Made by a program: the position numbers and the translations under genes. From Candidatus Methylomirabilota bacterium (lineage in GTDB: Bacteria > Methylomirabilota > Methylomirabilia > Rokubacteriales > DASRDR01), in the NCBI GenBank assembly GCA_036005065.1, contig DASYQW010000026.1, positions 1 through 32,292 on the forward strand: a stretch of DNA of 32,292 bases, written 5' to 3'. Shown here in pieces: positions 6,077 through 15,903 of this stretch; position 1 is the first letter of the stretch, and each line of letters begins with the position of its first letter. Under the pieces are notes generated by a model. That model worked only from the letters and a program-made list of their open reading frames with translations. It was not told where the DNA came from and ran no database searches.

Positions 6077-9000
6077 GTGCCCGGCCGGGTGCCCTCCCCG
6101 GCGAAGACAACCCGTCCGAATCCGGCCGGCATCCTCCCGCGTCCCCGCCTGTTCCGGCTGCTCGATCGCGCCCGTCGGCGGCCGGTCGTCTGGGTGACCG
6201 GTCCCCCGGGTGCGGGCAAGACCAGCCTGGTCACGGGCTATCTCGCGGCCCGCCGCCTCCGGAGCCTGTGGTACCAGCTCGACGAGGGTGACGGCGACGT
6301 CGCGACCTTCTACCATTACCTGGGGCTGGCGGCCGGCCGACAATCCTCGCGGCGCCTCCGGCTCCCGCCGCTGACGCCCGAGCGCTGGCTCCGGCTCTCC
6401 CTGTTCGCGCGCGAGTACTTCCGGGCGCTCTACGCGGGCCTCCGGAGCCCCTTCGTCCTCGTGCTCGACAACTATCACGAGGTCCCGGCCGACGCGCTGT
6501 TCCACGACATCGTCCACGACGGGCTCGGCGAGCTCCCGCCGGGCGGGCGTGTCCTGGTGCTGAGCCGCAGCGAGCCCCCGCCGGCCCTCGCTCGGCTGCG
6601 CGCGAGCGACGCCCTCGAAGTCGTGGGGTGGGGCGCCCTCCGCCTGACTCTGGAAGAAGCCCGAGGCATTGCGCGCCAGCGCGAGGAGGGCCACCTGCCG
6701 GACGCCACCGTCCGGGCGTTGCATGCCACGACCGAGGGCTGGGCGGCCGGCCTGGTTCTCATGCTGGCGGGACGCGAGGCCGGGTCCGCGGCGCCACGCG
6801 CACCGGGCAGCCACGGGCCGGAGGCGGTCTTCGACTACTTCGCGGGCCAAGTCTTTCGGAAGGCGGATCCGGAGACGCAGCGCTTCCTGCTGGAGACCGC
6901 GTTCTTGCCGAGCATGACAGGGCGCATGGCGGCCGAGCTGACGGGCCTGGACCGGGCCGAGCGCATCCTCGCCGATCTCTGCCGGCGGAGCTACTTCACC
7001 GAGCGCCGGGCTCAGCCCGAGCCGGTCTTTCAGTACCACGCGCTGTTCCGGCTCTTCCTTCGGAGCCGCGCCATCCAGACCCTCTCGGCCGACGAGCTGG
7101 CCGGCGTGCAGCGCCGGGCGGCCACCCTGTCGGCGCGGGCCGGACAGGTGGAGCACGCCGTGGGACTCTTGCGCGAGGCGGGTGACTGGGAAGGCCTGGC
7201 CCGGGTGATCACCCGAGAGGCGCCCGCCCTCCTGGCCCAGGGGCGCAGCGTGACGCTCGAGGAGTGGATCGCCGGCTTGCCGCCGGACCTGGCGGGGGCG
7301 GACGCCTGGGTGCAGTACTGGCTGGGCACCTGCCGCATGCCATTCGACCCCGCGCGAGGCCGTTCGCCTCTGGAGCGCGCGTTCCAGCTCTTCCGCCGTG
7401 ACGGGAACGCCGACGGCGCCTTCTCGGCCTGGTGCGGAGCGGTGGGGACCATCCTCTACGAGTGGGGCGACTTCACGCGCCTCGACACCTGGATCCGCCT
7501 GCTCGACGAGCTGTGCCGCGAGTACCCGTCCTTCCCGTCCCCGGCGCTCGAGACGCGCGTGGCCTCGACGATGTTCGGCGCGCTGGCGTTTCGTCAGCCG
7601 GACCACCCCGAGATCGCGCGCTGGGCCGACCGCGCGTTCGCCCTCTCGCGGGCCAGCCCCGACGTCAACCGCCGGATGCTGACCGGGTTCATGCTGGCGA
7701 CCTATCACCTGTGGATCGGCAACCTCGCCAGGGCGGCTCTCGTCATCGAGTCGCTCCGGCCGCTGGCCCGCTCGCGCGACGCCACCCCCCTGGTCCGCCT
7801 GACGTGGGCTCTGGTGGAGGCCTATCACGGGTGGCAGGCCGGATTCCCCGAGGAGTCGCTGCGGGCGGCCGCGGCCGGTCTGGAGACCGCCGAGGTCACC
7901 GGGGGGTCCATCTCTGGGACTCCGAGCTCCTCGCCCAGGGAGCCTACGCGGCCCTGACGGCGGGCGACGTCCCGGCGGCGCAGGCCTTCCTCCAGCGGAA
8001 GGCGGCGGTGATGGACGGCGGGCGCGCCCTCGACGTCTCCCACTACCACTATCTCTCCGGGTGGGTCGCCGTTCTGCAAGGGGATCTCCTCCGCGCCCGG
8101 GAGTGCGTGGAGGCTGCGTTCCCGATCCAATCGGGGGTGCCGTTTCCCCTGGCGCTGAACCATCTGGCCCTGGCTCAGGTCCTCCACGAGTCGGGGGAAG
8201 ACGCCGCGGCCGCCGAGCACCTCGAAGGCGCTCGACGCATCGGCCGCGCGATGGGAAGCCGCCTGCTCGAGTACATGTGCGCTCTGGTCGAAGCGCGCGG
8301 GGCCGAGACGACGAAGGACTCGCGGCGCTGGCCCGGGCGATGGCGCTGGGTCGCGACGGGGGCTACGTGACCACCGCCTGGTGGCGCCCGGGGATGATGG
8401 CCGAGCTGTGCGCGCGTGCTCTGGCGGCCGGAATCGAGCCGGAGTACGTCCGGGAGCTCGTGCGTCGGCGCCGGCTCGTCCCCGACCAGCCGCCCCTCGA
8501 CGTTCCGGAGTGGCCGTGGCCGCTTCGCGTCCACACGCTGGGCGGATTCCGTCTCGAGAAGGATGGCCGTCCGGTCGAGTTCACCGGCAAGGCTCAGCGC
8601 AAGCCCATGGCGATGCTCGAGGCGATCGTGGCCTTCGGAGGTCGGGGGGTCCACGAGCCGCAACTCGCCGAGGCCCTGTGGCCCGATGCCGAGGGGGACG
8701 CCGCCCACCAGGCGTTCGCGACGACTCTGCACCGCCTCCGGCGCCTGGTCGGGCAGGACGACACCGTCGCCCTGCGCGAAGGACGCGTGAGCCTCGACTC
8801 CCGCCGCTGCTGGGTCGACGTCTGGGCGTTCGAGGCCCTGCTGGACCAGGCGGACGCCGAGAAGGCGGGCAACGCCGCGCGCGCCCGGACCCTCGGCGAG
8901 CGCGCCCTCGCGCTCTATCGGGGCCCCTTCCTCGGGCCCGACAGTCCCGCGTGGGCCGTCGCGGCCCGCGAGCGCCTGCGGCGGAGGTTCCTCCGGGGCG

Positions 9001-9108
9001 TCGGGCGACTCGGCCGCCACTCGGAGGATGCCGGGGAGTGGCGTCCGGCGATCGAGTGGTACGAGAAGGGCCTCGAGGTGGACGAGCTGGCCGAGGAGTT
9101 CTATCAGC
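6077..9108 (+). pseudogene. STAND ATPase / BTAD-type transcriptional regulator, twice frameshifted and 3'-truncated
   Basis: Three frames together read as one large MalT/SARP-like regulator. Part 1 (6077 to about 7906) has a Walker A loop GPPGAGKTS near residue 42, an ATPase core (VLVLDNYHEV, RVLVLSRSEPP) and TPR-like helical repeats. Part 2 (about 7907-8302) continues the repeats (HLWDSELLAQGAYAAL). Part 3 (about 8303-9108) carries a winged-helix DNA-binding domain (TLGGFRLEKDGRPVEF) and a BTAD domain that stops in the middle, at EEFYQ. Each shift is repaired by one extra G, in a run of six G (7901-7906) and a run of four G (8299-8302). After 9108 the sequence belongs to another gene. Start GTG 6077 follows GGGAAG. 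Intact relatives sense small molecules and activate nearby genes; the frameshifts could be sequencing errors, but the lost 3' end is not explained that way. Confidence 0.8.
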
Positions 9109-9426
9109 CTGACCTTGTACTACGGGAGCTCGATCGCGGCAGTTCGGGGCTATCCCGTCCGGGGCTCCGGCTACAGCGCCACGGACCGGGCGATCTACAG
9201 CCTGAGCGCGTATAACCGGCTCTGCATCTGGAACCGGGTGACCCGGGTCTGGAGCTGCAACCTCAGCTACTGGCGCACTGTCTACTACAAGACTTTCGTC
9301 TCCGCGACCAGTGAATGGCGGATCTACGCGCCTCTCGGGACGTACTGGGGGTCCCAGACGTTCCACCTCTTCCGGACGGGCAGCGGCGGCTACAATCGGA
9401 CCAGCTTCAAGCAGATCCTCTACTAG
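9109..9426 (+). pseudogene. C-terminal remnant of a tyrosine-rich, probably secreted protein
   Basis: From about 9109 a new reading frame begins with LYYGSSIAAVRGYPVRGSGY and ends at the TAG at 9424-9426. It is rich in Tyr, Trp, Ser and Asn (SLSAYNRLCIWNRV, LSYWRTVYYKTF, WRIYAPLGTYWGS), unlike the Ala/Arg-rich regulator before it. No start codon or signal peptide is available in this frame downstream of the regulator, so it looks like the tail of a gene whose beginning was deleted. The stop overlaps the GTG start of the following lipoprotein gene (TAGTG), an arrangement typical of a former operon. I do not recognise the family. Confidence 0.6.
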
Positions 9427-10478
9427 TGCGAGCACGGACCGCGATCGCGGTCTCGGCGCTCGCGCTGGCGGCCTGCGGCCCACCGGGTCTGGCGGTTCCG
9501 TCGAGGGCCGGAGTCGTGCCGGCGCCGCCGGCGGCGACCGCGCCTTCCGGCGAGACCCCGCCGACCGCGTGGGAAACCCCCGAGTCGCTACGTCGCGAGC
9601 TGGCCTACCTCCGGCAGATGGCGCGCGAGCATGGCGACGGCTTCATCTTCTGGCTCGACTCGCCGCACCGCACCGACACGCCCCAGGTCTTCCGCACCAC
9701 GGCCGGCCGGCCCTTCCGGGCTCGCGCCATCGTCGGGAACTACGAGCCCGCGCCGATGCGCGCAGCCAGCCTCTGCCTCGTGGACTACGCGCAGCGTCCC
9801 TGGCTGGCCGGCAGTCCGGCGACGGTGCATCGCGCCGTGCTGCCGGCCAGGACCGAGGCGAGTCTCGACGTCGCCATCGCCGAGCTGCCGCCGGGCGTCC
9901 ACGACGTCGTCTTCCTCACGTTCTTCGAGCCCGATGGTCCGGCGGCCGCGCCCGGCTTCTCTTCGGGTACCCGCCCGCCGCTGAGCTTCCACCGGATCAC
10001 CGTGGTGGTGGGGGAAGCGAGCGCGCCGCGGCCGGCCGTGACGCTCGCGCGCTTCGGGGCGCCCGATCGCTGGGCCAGGGAAGGGCTCTGGATCTACGGC
10101 CTGACCCGCGGCGAGGCCGATGACGTCCTCGACGCGCCCTGGCGTGAGGAGGCGGCCGCACCCGGCGCCGCGGTCTCGTACCGTGTCACGCTCAACAACC
10201 CTTCGGCGACGGCGACCACCTTCGCCTTGGTGGCCCTGCTCGATTACGAGCAGGTGCCTCTGGCGACCGAGCATCGGGTCTTCTACGGCGAGCTGGCGCC
10301 GTGGTCGAGGGCCACGGTGGCGGGTGCCCTGACCGCCCCGGCCGCGCGCGGCCTCCACGAGCTGCTCGTTCTTCGAGTCGACAATCCCTTCATGGATCTG
10401 TCGGCCCCGGCGAGTGCCGCGGCGCCCCTCTCTTCCATCCTTCACGGCTCGGAGCGCGTCCGCCTGACCGTGCGCTGA
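9426..10478 (+). CDS. Predicted lipoprotein, function unknown
   Basis: A 350-residue protein with an N-terminal lipoprotein signal: VRARTAIAVSALALAAC, lipobox LAAC with the acylated Cys at position 17, then a Pro/Ala-rich linker. The mature part begins near WETPESLRRELAYLRQMAREHGDGF and contains two probable beta-sandwich segments (for example FALVALLDYEQVPL followed by HRVFYGELAPWSRA). No enzyme motif is recognised. The start GTG at 9426 overlaps the stop of the preceding remnant. Longer in-frame starts upstream were rejected because they would bury the signal peptide. It is probably anchored in the envelope facing the periplasm. The gene likely belonged with the truncated secreted-protein gene before it. 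Confidence 0.75.
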   Translation: MRARTAIAVSALALAACGPPGLAVPSRAGVVPAPPAATAPSGETPPTAWETPESLRRELAYLRQMAREHGDGFIFWLDSPHRTDTPQVFRTTAGRPFRARAIVGNYEPAPMRAASLCLVDYAQRPWLAGSPATVHRAVLPARTEASLDVAIAELPPGVHDVVFLTFFEPDGPAAAPGFSSGTRPPLSFHRITVVVGEASAPRPAVTLARFGAPDRWAREGLWIYGLTRGEADDVLDAPWREEAAAPGAAVSYRVTLNNPSATATTFALVALLDYEQVPLATEHRVFYGELAPWSRATVAGALTAPAARGLHELLVLRVDNPFMDLSAPASAAAPLSSILHGSERVRLTVR

Positions 10479-10569
10479 GGACCCTCGCTCGAGGGCCTCG
10501 GCTGCCAGGCCGATCGGCTCGACGCGTCCTCGGGACCTGCCGTTTCTGCATCGGCGCCTCTTTTGCACC

Positions 10570-11055
10570 GTGGAGTCCCGGAGACTTGGAGTGCGACACC
10601 TGGCATTCATCGCTCGACTCGGTCTGTCCCGCGCGCCGCGCGTCGGGGCGGCCGGGTGCCCATCCCGTGCCGGTTCGGCACGAATTCCCCTGGCACCGGC
10701 AACTTTGGCATTGTCCAGCCCGGAGCATCCCCTGGTCGGAAGGCGGGACCATCGCGGGTGGGCGATCGGCCGGGCCCTCCGGCGAGTGGGCGCCTGGACG
10801 GTCGCCTGGACGCTCTTCCAGTGGTGGGCCGTGATCGGCTGGCCGGAGGGCCTGGGCGCGGAAGGGGTCACGGTCCTCTTCGCCGGAGCCACGGGGGTCG
10901 TCGGGATCGCCGTGTGGCGCGACCTTCGCATTCGGGAGGTCGGGTCCGAGGGATCCCACGCGGGCGCTCGCGTCGCGCCGCTTCCGGTGGCCGCTCCGGC
11001 GACGGTCACGGCTCGACCGAGCCGGACGGCACCGCCCCGCGATCTCGCGGCCTAG
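10570..11055 (+). CDS. Possible small membrane protein (doubtful)
   Basis: A GTG-started frame of 161 codons. Its middle holds two apolar stretches, AWTVAWTLFQWWAVIGW and TVLFAGATGVVGIAVW, followed by RDLRIRE, which look like a two-helix membrane hairpin with a charged cytoplasmic end. The first 60 residues are of random-looking Arg/Pro/Ala composition and there is no ribosome site at 10570, so the true start may lie near 10740-10790. It fills most of the 613-bp gap between the lipoprotein and the secreted protein; nothing else is visible in that gap. It could also be non-coding in a GC-rich genome. Confidence 0.3.
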   Translation: MESRRLGVRHLAFIARLGLSRAPRVGAAGCPSRAGSARIPLAPATLALSSPEHPLVGRRDHRGWAIGRALRRVGAWTVAWTLFQWWAVIGWPEGLGAEGVTVLFAGATGVVGIAVWRDLRIREVGSEGSHAGARVAPLPVAAPATVTARPSRTAPPRDLAA

Positions 11056-11091
11056 CATCAAGCGCGCTCGCGCGATGTGATTGGAGGGAGC

Positions 11092-12690
11092 ATGGCGCAG
11101 TTGCGGATCCGTCTGAGAAGCGTCGCGGCACTCGTCCTCGGCCTGCTCGGCCTGGCGGCGCTCGCGACGCTGGTCGTGGCGCAGGGGCCGGCCGAGGCGC
11201 CGGCGGTCATCGTGCCGAGCCGGGGCGCCGCCGCGCTGGGTCGCCTCGGACCCATCGGCGGTCTCGGCTACCGGGCCGTCAAGGCTCGGGCCGTGGCCCT
11301 CGACGTCGCCTCGCAGGAGGTGACGGTCCTGCCATGGTCCGGTCACAGCAGGCCCCGGGCTCGCCTGGCTCGCCTCTTCCCCGGTCTGGATCAGCCTCAG
11401 TCCGGCAACTACATGCCACCCGACACCACGGTCGCCAAGAGTCCGAACCGGGTCCTGGAAGCGACCCACCGGGCGATCCGTCTCTTCGATCCCACCGGTC
11501 AGGTGATCCACACGAGGAGCCTCAACGGCTTCTTCGGCGCGTCCCCCACCGAGGGACTCCTCTTCAACCCGAGGCTCTACTTCGACCGAAACGCGGCGAA
11601 CCGGCGGGTCTACGCGGTCACCGTCCAGCTCGACGAGGGCGCGGAAATCTCTCGGATCTGGCTGGCCGTCTCCAAGAGCCCCGATCCGGTGAACCTGACC
11701 GACGGTTGGTGCCGCTACGGGATCCCCGGGACGCTGCACCCCGGGTCCCCGCTGTCGAGCTGGGCGGATTTCCCGAACATGGGCATGGGGGTGGACAAGC
11801 TGGTGATCACGACCAACCAGTTCACGTTCCACGACGACCACTTCACCTTCGCCACGGTGCGGGTCCTCAACAAGCTGGCCCTCTCCAACAACGCCACCCG
11901 TTGCCCGCCGCTGCCGACGCCGGTGACGTTCCTTCCCGCCCGGTCGCCCGGTGACGGCTCGTTCTACACCCTGCAGCCGGTGCAGCACTATACCGGCCCG
12001 TCCTCCGGTCCCGGCGCCGCGAACCCCGTCTACCTGCTCGGCTCACAGTTCGGCGCCTCCAGGCGGTACCTGGTGTGGCGGGTGCGGAACCTCGCCCCGC
12101 CCGCTCTCGACGGCCCCCTCGTCCTGGAGGGCGCCTACGCGTACGACGCGCCGCCCGAGGCCCGCCAGCCCGCCAGTTCCCTGCGGCTCGACACCGGCGA
12201 TGCCCACCTCCTCCAGGCGGCCGGCGTCGGCGACCTGATCGCGGGCGTGCACGCGACCGCGTGCGGCACGGCCGAGTCTTGCGTCCGCTACGTCGGGTTC
12301 CGCGTGAGTGCCGCCACCGGAAGACTCACCGCGGCCATCAGGGAGCAGGAGACCCTCGGCGGGGGCGCGGGGACGTACTACTTCAATCCCGGCCTCGCCA
12401 TGAACGCGCTCGGTGCTACGGCGGTGGTCTTCAACGCCAGCGGCGAGAGCATGTTCCTGAGCACCGGGGCCAGCGTGAAGACCGAGGGGGGATTCGGGCC
12501 TGTGGTCTGGCTGAACCCCGGAAGCTGTGCCTATCAAGCGGTCGACAATCCGGCCGGCCGGACGGGAGATTACGTGGGCGCGCAGACCGACCCGTCCGAC
12601 ATGACGAGCTTCTGGCTCGCCGGCGAGCGCGCCACCGCCATCGGCGGCCACTGCCGCTGGCAGACCCGCGTCCTCCAGGTCGCTCCCTAG
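11092..12690 (+). CDS. Secreted protein of unknown function, probably beta-propeller-like
   Basis: A 532-residue protein with a clear signal peptide: a basic start, MAQLRIRLR, an apolar core, VAALVLGLLGLAALATLV, and a cleavage site near VAQG. The mature part has repeated segments with aromatic and Asp/Asn turns (NYMPPDTTVAKSPNRVLEA, FNPRLYFDRNAANRRVYAV, FPNMGMGVDKLVITTNQF, AGTYYFNPGLAMN, TGDYVGAQTDPSDMTSFW). These suggest a beta-propeller or similar repeat fold exposed outside the cytoplasm. The ATG at 11092 has GGAGGGAG immediately upstream (11083-11090); a GTG at 11077 is in frame but lacks a site. A strong terminator-like hairpin follows the stop at 12699-12724. No catalytic residues are recognised. 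Confidence 0.85.
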   Translation: MAQLRIRLRSVAALVLGLLGLAALATLVVAQGPAEAPAVIVPSRGAAALGRLGPIGGLGYRAVKARAVALDVASQEVTVLPWSGHSRPRARLARLFPGLDQPQSGNYMPPDTTVAKSPNRVLEATHRAIRLFDPTGQVIHTRSLNGFFGASPTEGLLFNPRLYFDRNAANRRVYAVTVQLDEGAEISRIWLAVSKSPDPVNLTDGWCRYGIPGTLHPGSPLSSWADFPNMGMGVDKLVITTNQFTFHDDHFTFATVRVLNKLALSNNATRCPPLPTPVTFLPARSPGDGSFYTLQPVQHYTGPSSGPGAANPVYLLGSQFGASRRYLVWRVRNLAPPALDGPLVLEGAYAYDAPPEARQPASSLRLDTGDAHLLQAAGVGDLIAGVHATACGTAESCVRYVGFRVSAATGRLTAAIREQETLGGGAGTYYFNPGLAMNALGATAVVFNASGESMFLSTGASVKTEGGFGPVVWLNPGSCAYQAVDNPAGRTGDYVGAQTDPSDMTSFWLAGERATAIGGHCRWQTRVLQVAP

Positions 12691-12698
12691 GTCATTTT

Positions 12699-12724
12699 CG
12701 GGGGGGTCTCGGAAGACCCCCCCG
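12699..12724 (+). terminator. Terminator-like hairpin after the secreted-protein gene
   Basis: Perfect 11-bp stem CGGGGGGGTCT / AGACCCCCCCG with the loop CGGA, 9 bases after the stop at 12690. There is no T-run, which is common in high-GC genomes. It forms the first part of dispersed repeat copy A and may also end transcription from the opposite strand. Confidence 0.6.
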
Positions 12725-12736
12725 AGGCCCCCCCTC

Positions 12737-12767
12737 GGTTGCGGCGGCACAGCCGCCGCTCGGAGTG
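12737..12767 (+). repeat. Dispersed hairpin repeat, copy A
   Basis: GGTTGCG, stem GCGGCGGC (12741-12748) / GCCGCCGC (12752-12759) with loop ACA, then CTCGGAGTG. It lies between convergent genes. Downstream it shares the phrase GGTTACTCCGACAG (starting near 12804) with copy B at 32065. Confidence 0.75.
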
Positions 12768-12818
12768 CTGCCCGACACGGCCCGTGCTCGGGGCGAGCTG
12801 TCGGGTTACTCCGACAGG

Positions 12819-14135
12819 CTAGGCCGGATGATTCGACGACGACGGGAGGCCCTTTTCGACGATGAACGGGAGGGCCATCAGGGCGTAGACGAGCATCACG
12901 ACCTCGGAGTCCCCGAAGTTGTGCTCGAAGAGCCCGGCCACCAGGAAGCCGCTCACGCCGCCGAGGCTCGCGCAGACGAGGGCCCGATCACGCGGCCGGT
13001 CGGGCCCGACCCGGGCGAGGATCCGGACGCCCTCCCGGAAGAAGACCATCCAGAGCCAGATCCACACGGCCAGGGCCGGGAGTCCCCGCTCGGCCGCGAT
13101 CTGGACCGGCGAGTTGTGCAGGTGGCCGGTGGAAGGGCGGACCGCTTCCGGCCGCCGGTAGTGTGGATACCAGGCCCGGACCTGCCCCGGGCCGACGCCC
13201 AGGAACGGGTGATCGGCGATCATGCCGAGGCCGGCCCGCCACATGGCCACCCGGTCCCGGATCGTCGCGTCCTGCGGATTGGCGATCGAGCGGATGCGGT
13301 CCATGACGGCGCCGGGCGTGATGGCGGCGACCAGGAGACCGAGGAGGACGAGAACCAGGACGATGCGCGCGGTGCGGCGCGTCGTGGCCACCAGGCCGAG
13401 CGTTCCCGCCGCCAGCCCGAGCCAGGCGTTCCGCGAATAGGTGAAGGCGAGCGCGGTGACGGTGATGGCGCCGGCTGGCACCATCCACCACACCCGGCGC
13501 CACGACACGTTGGCCAGGTACGCCACGAAGAAGAGGGCGCCCAGCAGCAGGACGCCACCGAAGGTCATGTAGATGCTGAAGGGGCCGCGCACCCGCGAGG
13601 GATGGGGGCAGATCGCCGTGACCCACTCCGGCGGCAAGAGTCCCGTCGGCGTCCCGCACAGATAGGCCTGGGCGAGGCCATAGCAGGCCATCACCGTCAG
13701 CGCGACGAGGAAGCCCTGCCAGAGTCGGAGCGCGTGAGCGGAGTCGCGCGTGTACCAGAGGACCAGGTAGAAGGTCGCGATCCGAAGGGTATCGCGTGCC
13801 ATCCAGAAGCTCCAGCCGGGGTTGCCCGAGAAGGCCGCCGAAAGGAGCGTGAGCGCGACCAGGAGGAGGAACGGGGGCGTCAGCGGATGACGGCGAAGGG
13901 TCGCGGTGTCACTCCAGAGCTGGCTCCCCAGGTGGCGAAACCCGGACGTCCTGACGTGGCCGCCGACCCCATCCGTCCACGGCACGACGAGCACGACGAG
14001 GAGGGTCAGCAGGAGCTGGGAGAGGCTGATGGAGAAGGACATCGCGATGAAGAACGCGGTGAGGGCTCCCTCTCGGATCGGGGGCAGGAGGTCACGGGGC
14101 CGCGACAGCGCGAGGGGCGGAGCGACGCTACTCAC
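12819..14135 (-). CDS. O-antigen ligase / polymerase family membrane protein
   Basis: A 438-residue polytopic membrane protein with about ten to twelve apolar helices (for example FFIAMSFSISLSQLLLTLLV, IVLVLVLLGLLVAAITPG, VSGFLVAGLFEHNFGDSEV). The periplasmic loop GLGMIADHPFLGVGPGQVRAWY, with HLHNSPVQIAAERGLPAL after it, is the Wzy_C motif of O-antigen ligases and polymerases. These enzymes transfer or polymerise undecaprenyl-linked glycan at the periplasmic face of the inner membrane. Start GTG at 14135 overlaps the stop of the upstream MsbA-like gene by 4 bp (GTGA), so the two are translationally coupled. Whether it is a ligase (WaaL) or a polymerase (Wzy) cannot be decided from the sequence. 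Confidence 0.85.
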   Translation of the reverse strand: MSSVAPPLALSRPRDLLPPIREGALTAFFIAMSFSISLSQLLLTLLVVLVVPWTDGVGGHVRTSGFRHLGSQLWSDTATLRRHPLTPPFLLLVALTLLSAAFSGNPGWSFWMARDTLRIATFYLVLWYTRDSAHALRLWQGFLVALTVMACYGLAQAYLCGTPTGLLPPEWVTAICPHPSRVRGPFSIYMTFGGVLLLGALFFVAYLANVSWRRVWWMVPAGAITVTALAFTYSRNAWLGLAAGTLGLVATTRRTARIVLVLVLLGLLVAAITPGAVMDRIRSIANPQDATIRDRVAMWRAGLGMIADHPFLGVGPGQVRAWYPHYRRPEAVRPSTGHLHNSPVQIAAERGLPALAVWIWLWMVFFREGVRILARVGPDRPRDRALVCASLGGVSGFLVAGLFEHNFGDSEVVMLVYALMALPFIVEKGLPSSSNHPA

Positions 14136-15853
14136 GGGAGCGCAAACTGAAGCGCGTGGAGGCGCTTGTAGAGGCCGTCCCGCGCGAGCAGCTCGTCGTG
14201 GCGACCCTCCTCGACGATCCGGCCCTCGTGGAAGACGACGATGCGGTGCGCCAGGCGGACGGTGGAGAGCCGGTGCGCGATGAGGAAGACGGTGCGGTCC
14301 TTGGTGAGATCGGCCAGGGCCTGCTGGACCATGAACTCGGACTCGGCGTCGAGGTCGGACGTCGCCTCGTCCAGGATCAGGATGGCCGGATCCTTCAGGA
14401 AGGCCCGGGCCAGGGCGATCCGCTGCCGCTGGCCCCCCGAGACCTTCACGCCGCGCTCGCCGACCACGGTCCGGTAGCCCTCCGGGAGCCCCCCGATGAA
14501 GTCGTGGGCGTACGCCGCCCGGGCGGCCCGTTCGATCTCCTCCCGCGTCGCCTCGGGCTTCCCGTAGGCGATGTTGGCCTCGATCGTATCGTTGAAGAGG
14601 AACGTCTCCTGGGTGACGATGGCGATCTGGCCGCGCAGCGAAGCCTGGGTGTACGCGCGCACGTCCACCCCGTCCACCAGGATGCGCCCCCGCGTCACGT
14701 CGTGGAAGCGCGGCACCAGGTCGGTGAGCGTCGACTTGCCCGCCCCGCTCATTCCCACGAAGGCCACCACCTCGCCGCGGGGCACGATGAGGCAGATGTC
14801 CTTGAGGACCATCTCTCCGTCCTCGTACTGGAACCAGACGTGGTCGAACTCGATTCGGTCCCGGAACGCCGCCAGGGCGCGGGCGGCCGGCGCGTCGGCC
14901 ACGGCGGGCTGGAGCGCCAGGACCTCGAAGATGCGCTCGACCGACGGCGTCGTCTGCTGGTAGAGGTTCGCGGTGCGGGAGAGCTTCCGCACGGGGCCAT
15001 AGAGCATGAGGGTGGCGGTGACGAAGGAGAAGAGCGCGCCCGGCGTCATGTCGCCCTGGATCACGCGGTAGCCGCCGTACCAGAGGATCGCCATGACGCC
15101 CAGGGCGGCCAGCACTTCCATCAGCGGCTCGGACAGCTCGTCGACGCGGTGGTCCTTCAGCGACAGCTCCAGCAGACGCCGGTTGATCTGGTCGAAGCGC
15201 CCGCGCTCGTGCGCCTCCCGGCCGAAGGCCTTGACGATCTTGGTGCCGGTCAGGGCCTCCTGCAGGAGGGTGGTGAGCGCCGAGATCTCCTCCTGGGTGC
15301 GACGGTTGATGCGATAGAGCCGCCGGCCCATCTCGCGCACGGTCAGGCCCACCAGCGGGAAGGCGATGAGCGCCAGGACGGTCAGGCGCGCCTCCTGCGT
15401 GAACATGACCGCCACCAGGGCGACCACGGTGGCGACTTGCCGAATGACCATGACGAGCACCTCGGACGACAATCGCGCCAGGCGGCCGGCATCCACCACG
15501 ATCCGCGACATGAGATCCGCCGAGTGGCGCCCGTGGAAGAACGCCAGCGGCATGCCCTGGATGTGCACGTACAGGTCGCGCCGGACGGCGGCGATGATCC
15601 GCTCGCCCACCGACGCCATCAGGTACGACTGGCCGTAGCGAGCCGCCGCCTTGGTGAGGTAGACGGCCAGGATGAGGACCGGCAAAAGCTTCAGCATCGT
15701 GAGGTCGCGGCGGATGAAGATGCCATCCATGGTCGGCTTGACCAGCCAGGCGATGAGCCCATCCATGGCCGACACCACGAGGGCCAGGGCGGCGCCGGCG
15801 GCGAGCCACCACGCGTACGGCCGGACATAGGGCAGGAGCCGGCGAATGCTCAC
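14132..15853 (-). CDS. MsbA-like ABC exporter (lipid A or lipid-linked glycan flippase)
   Basis: A 573-residue half-transporter with an N-terminal membrane domain of six helices (residues about 1-310) and a C-terminal ATPase. The ATPase has Walker A GMSGAGKST, the signature VSGGQRQR, Walker B ILILDEATSDLD and the switch LIAHRLST. Size and organisation match MsbA and related lipid flippases, which act as homodimers in the inner membrane. The GTG at 15853 is used because the protein then begins VSIRRLLPYVRPY, as family members do; the ribosome site is weak. The gene lies 50 nt after a glycosyltransferase and overlaps an O-antigen ligase-type gene, which supports a role in lipopolysaccharide core or glycan export. 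A multidrug exporter is the alternative. Confidence 0.88.
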   Translation of the reverse strand: MSIRRLLPYVRPYAWWLAAGAALALVVSAMDGLIAWLVKPTMDGIFIRRDLTMLKLLPVLILAVYLTKAAARYGQSYLMASVGERIIAAVRRDLYVHIQGMPLAFFHGRHSADLMSRIVVDAGRLARLSSEVLVMVIRQVATVVALVAVMFTQEARLTVLALIAFPLVGLTVREMGRRLYRINRRTQEEISALTTLLQEALTGTKIVKAFGREAHERGRFDQINRRLLELSLKDHRVDELSEPLMEVLAALGVMAILWYGGYRVIQGDMTPGALFSFVTATLMLYGPVRKLSRTANLYQQTTPSVERIFEVLALQPAVADAPAARALAAFRDRIEFDHVWFQYEDGEMVLKDICLIVPRGEVVAFVGMSGAGKSTLTDLVPRFHDVTRGRILVDGVDVRAYTQASLRGQIAIVTQETFLFNDTIEANIAYGKPEATREEIERAARAAYAHDFIGGLPEGYRTVVGERGVKVSGGQRQRIALARAFLKDPAILILDEATSDLDAESEFMVQQALADLTKDRTVFLIAHRLSTVRLAHRIVVFHEGRIVEEGRHDELLARDGLYKRLHALQFALP

Positions 15854-15903
15854 GGGGCCATCCGAGTGGCCGTATTGTAGCAGCCGGGACGCGGTCGACG
15901 CGC

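Noticed and set aside
4244-7828. Very long minus-strand open frame opposite nadE and the regulator
   Set aside because: High GC leaves few antisense stops. Its composition is Arg/Gly/Glu-rich without motifs, while the plus strand encodes clear NadE.
12075-14150. Long plus-strand frame across the secreted-protein end and the O-antigen ligase gene
   Set aside because: It spans the intergenic hairpins and is antisense to a membrane protein with the Wzy_C motif.
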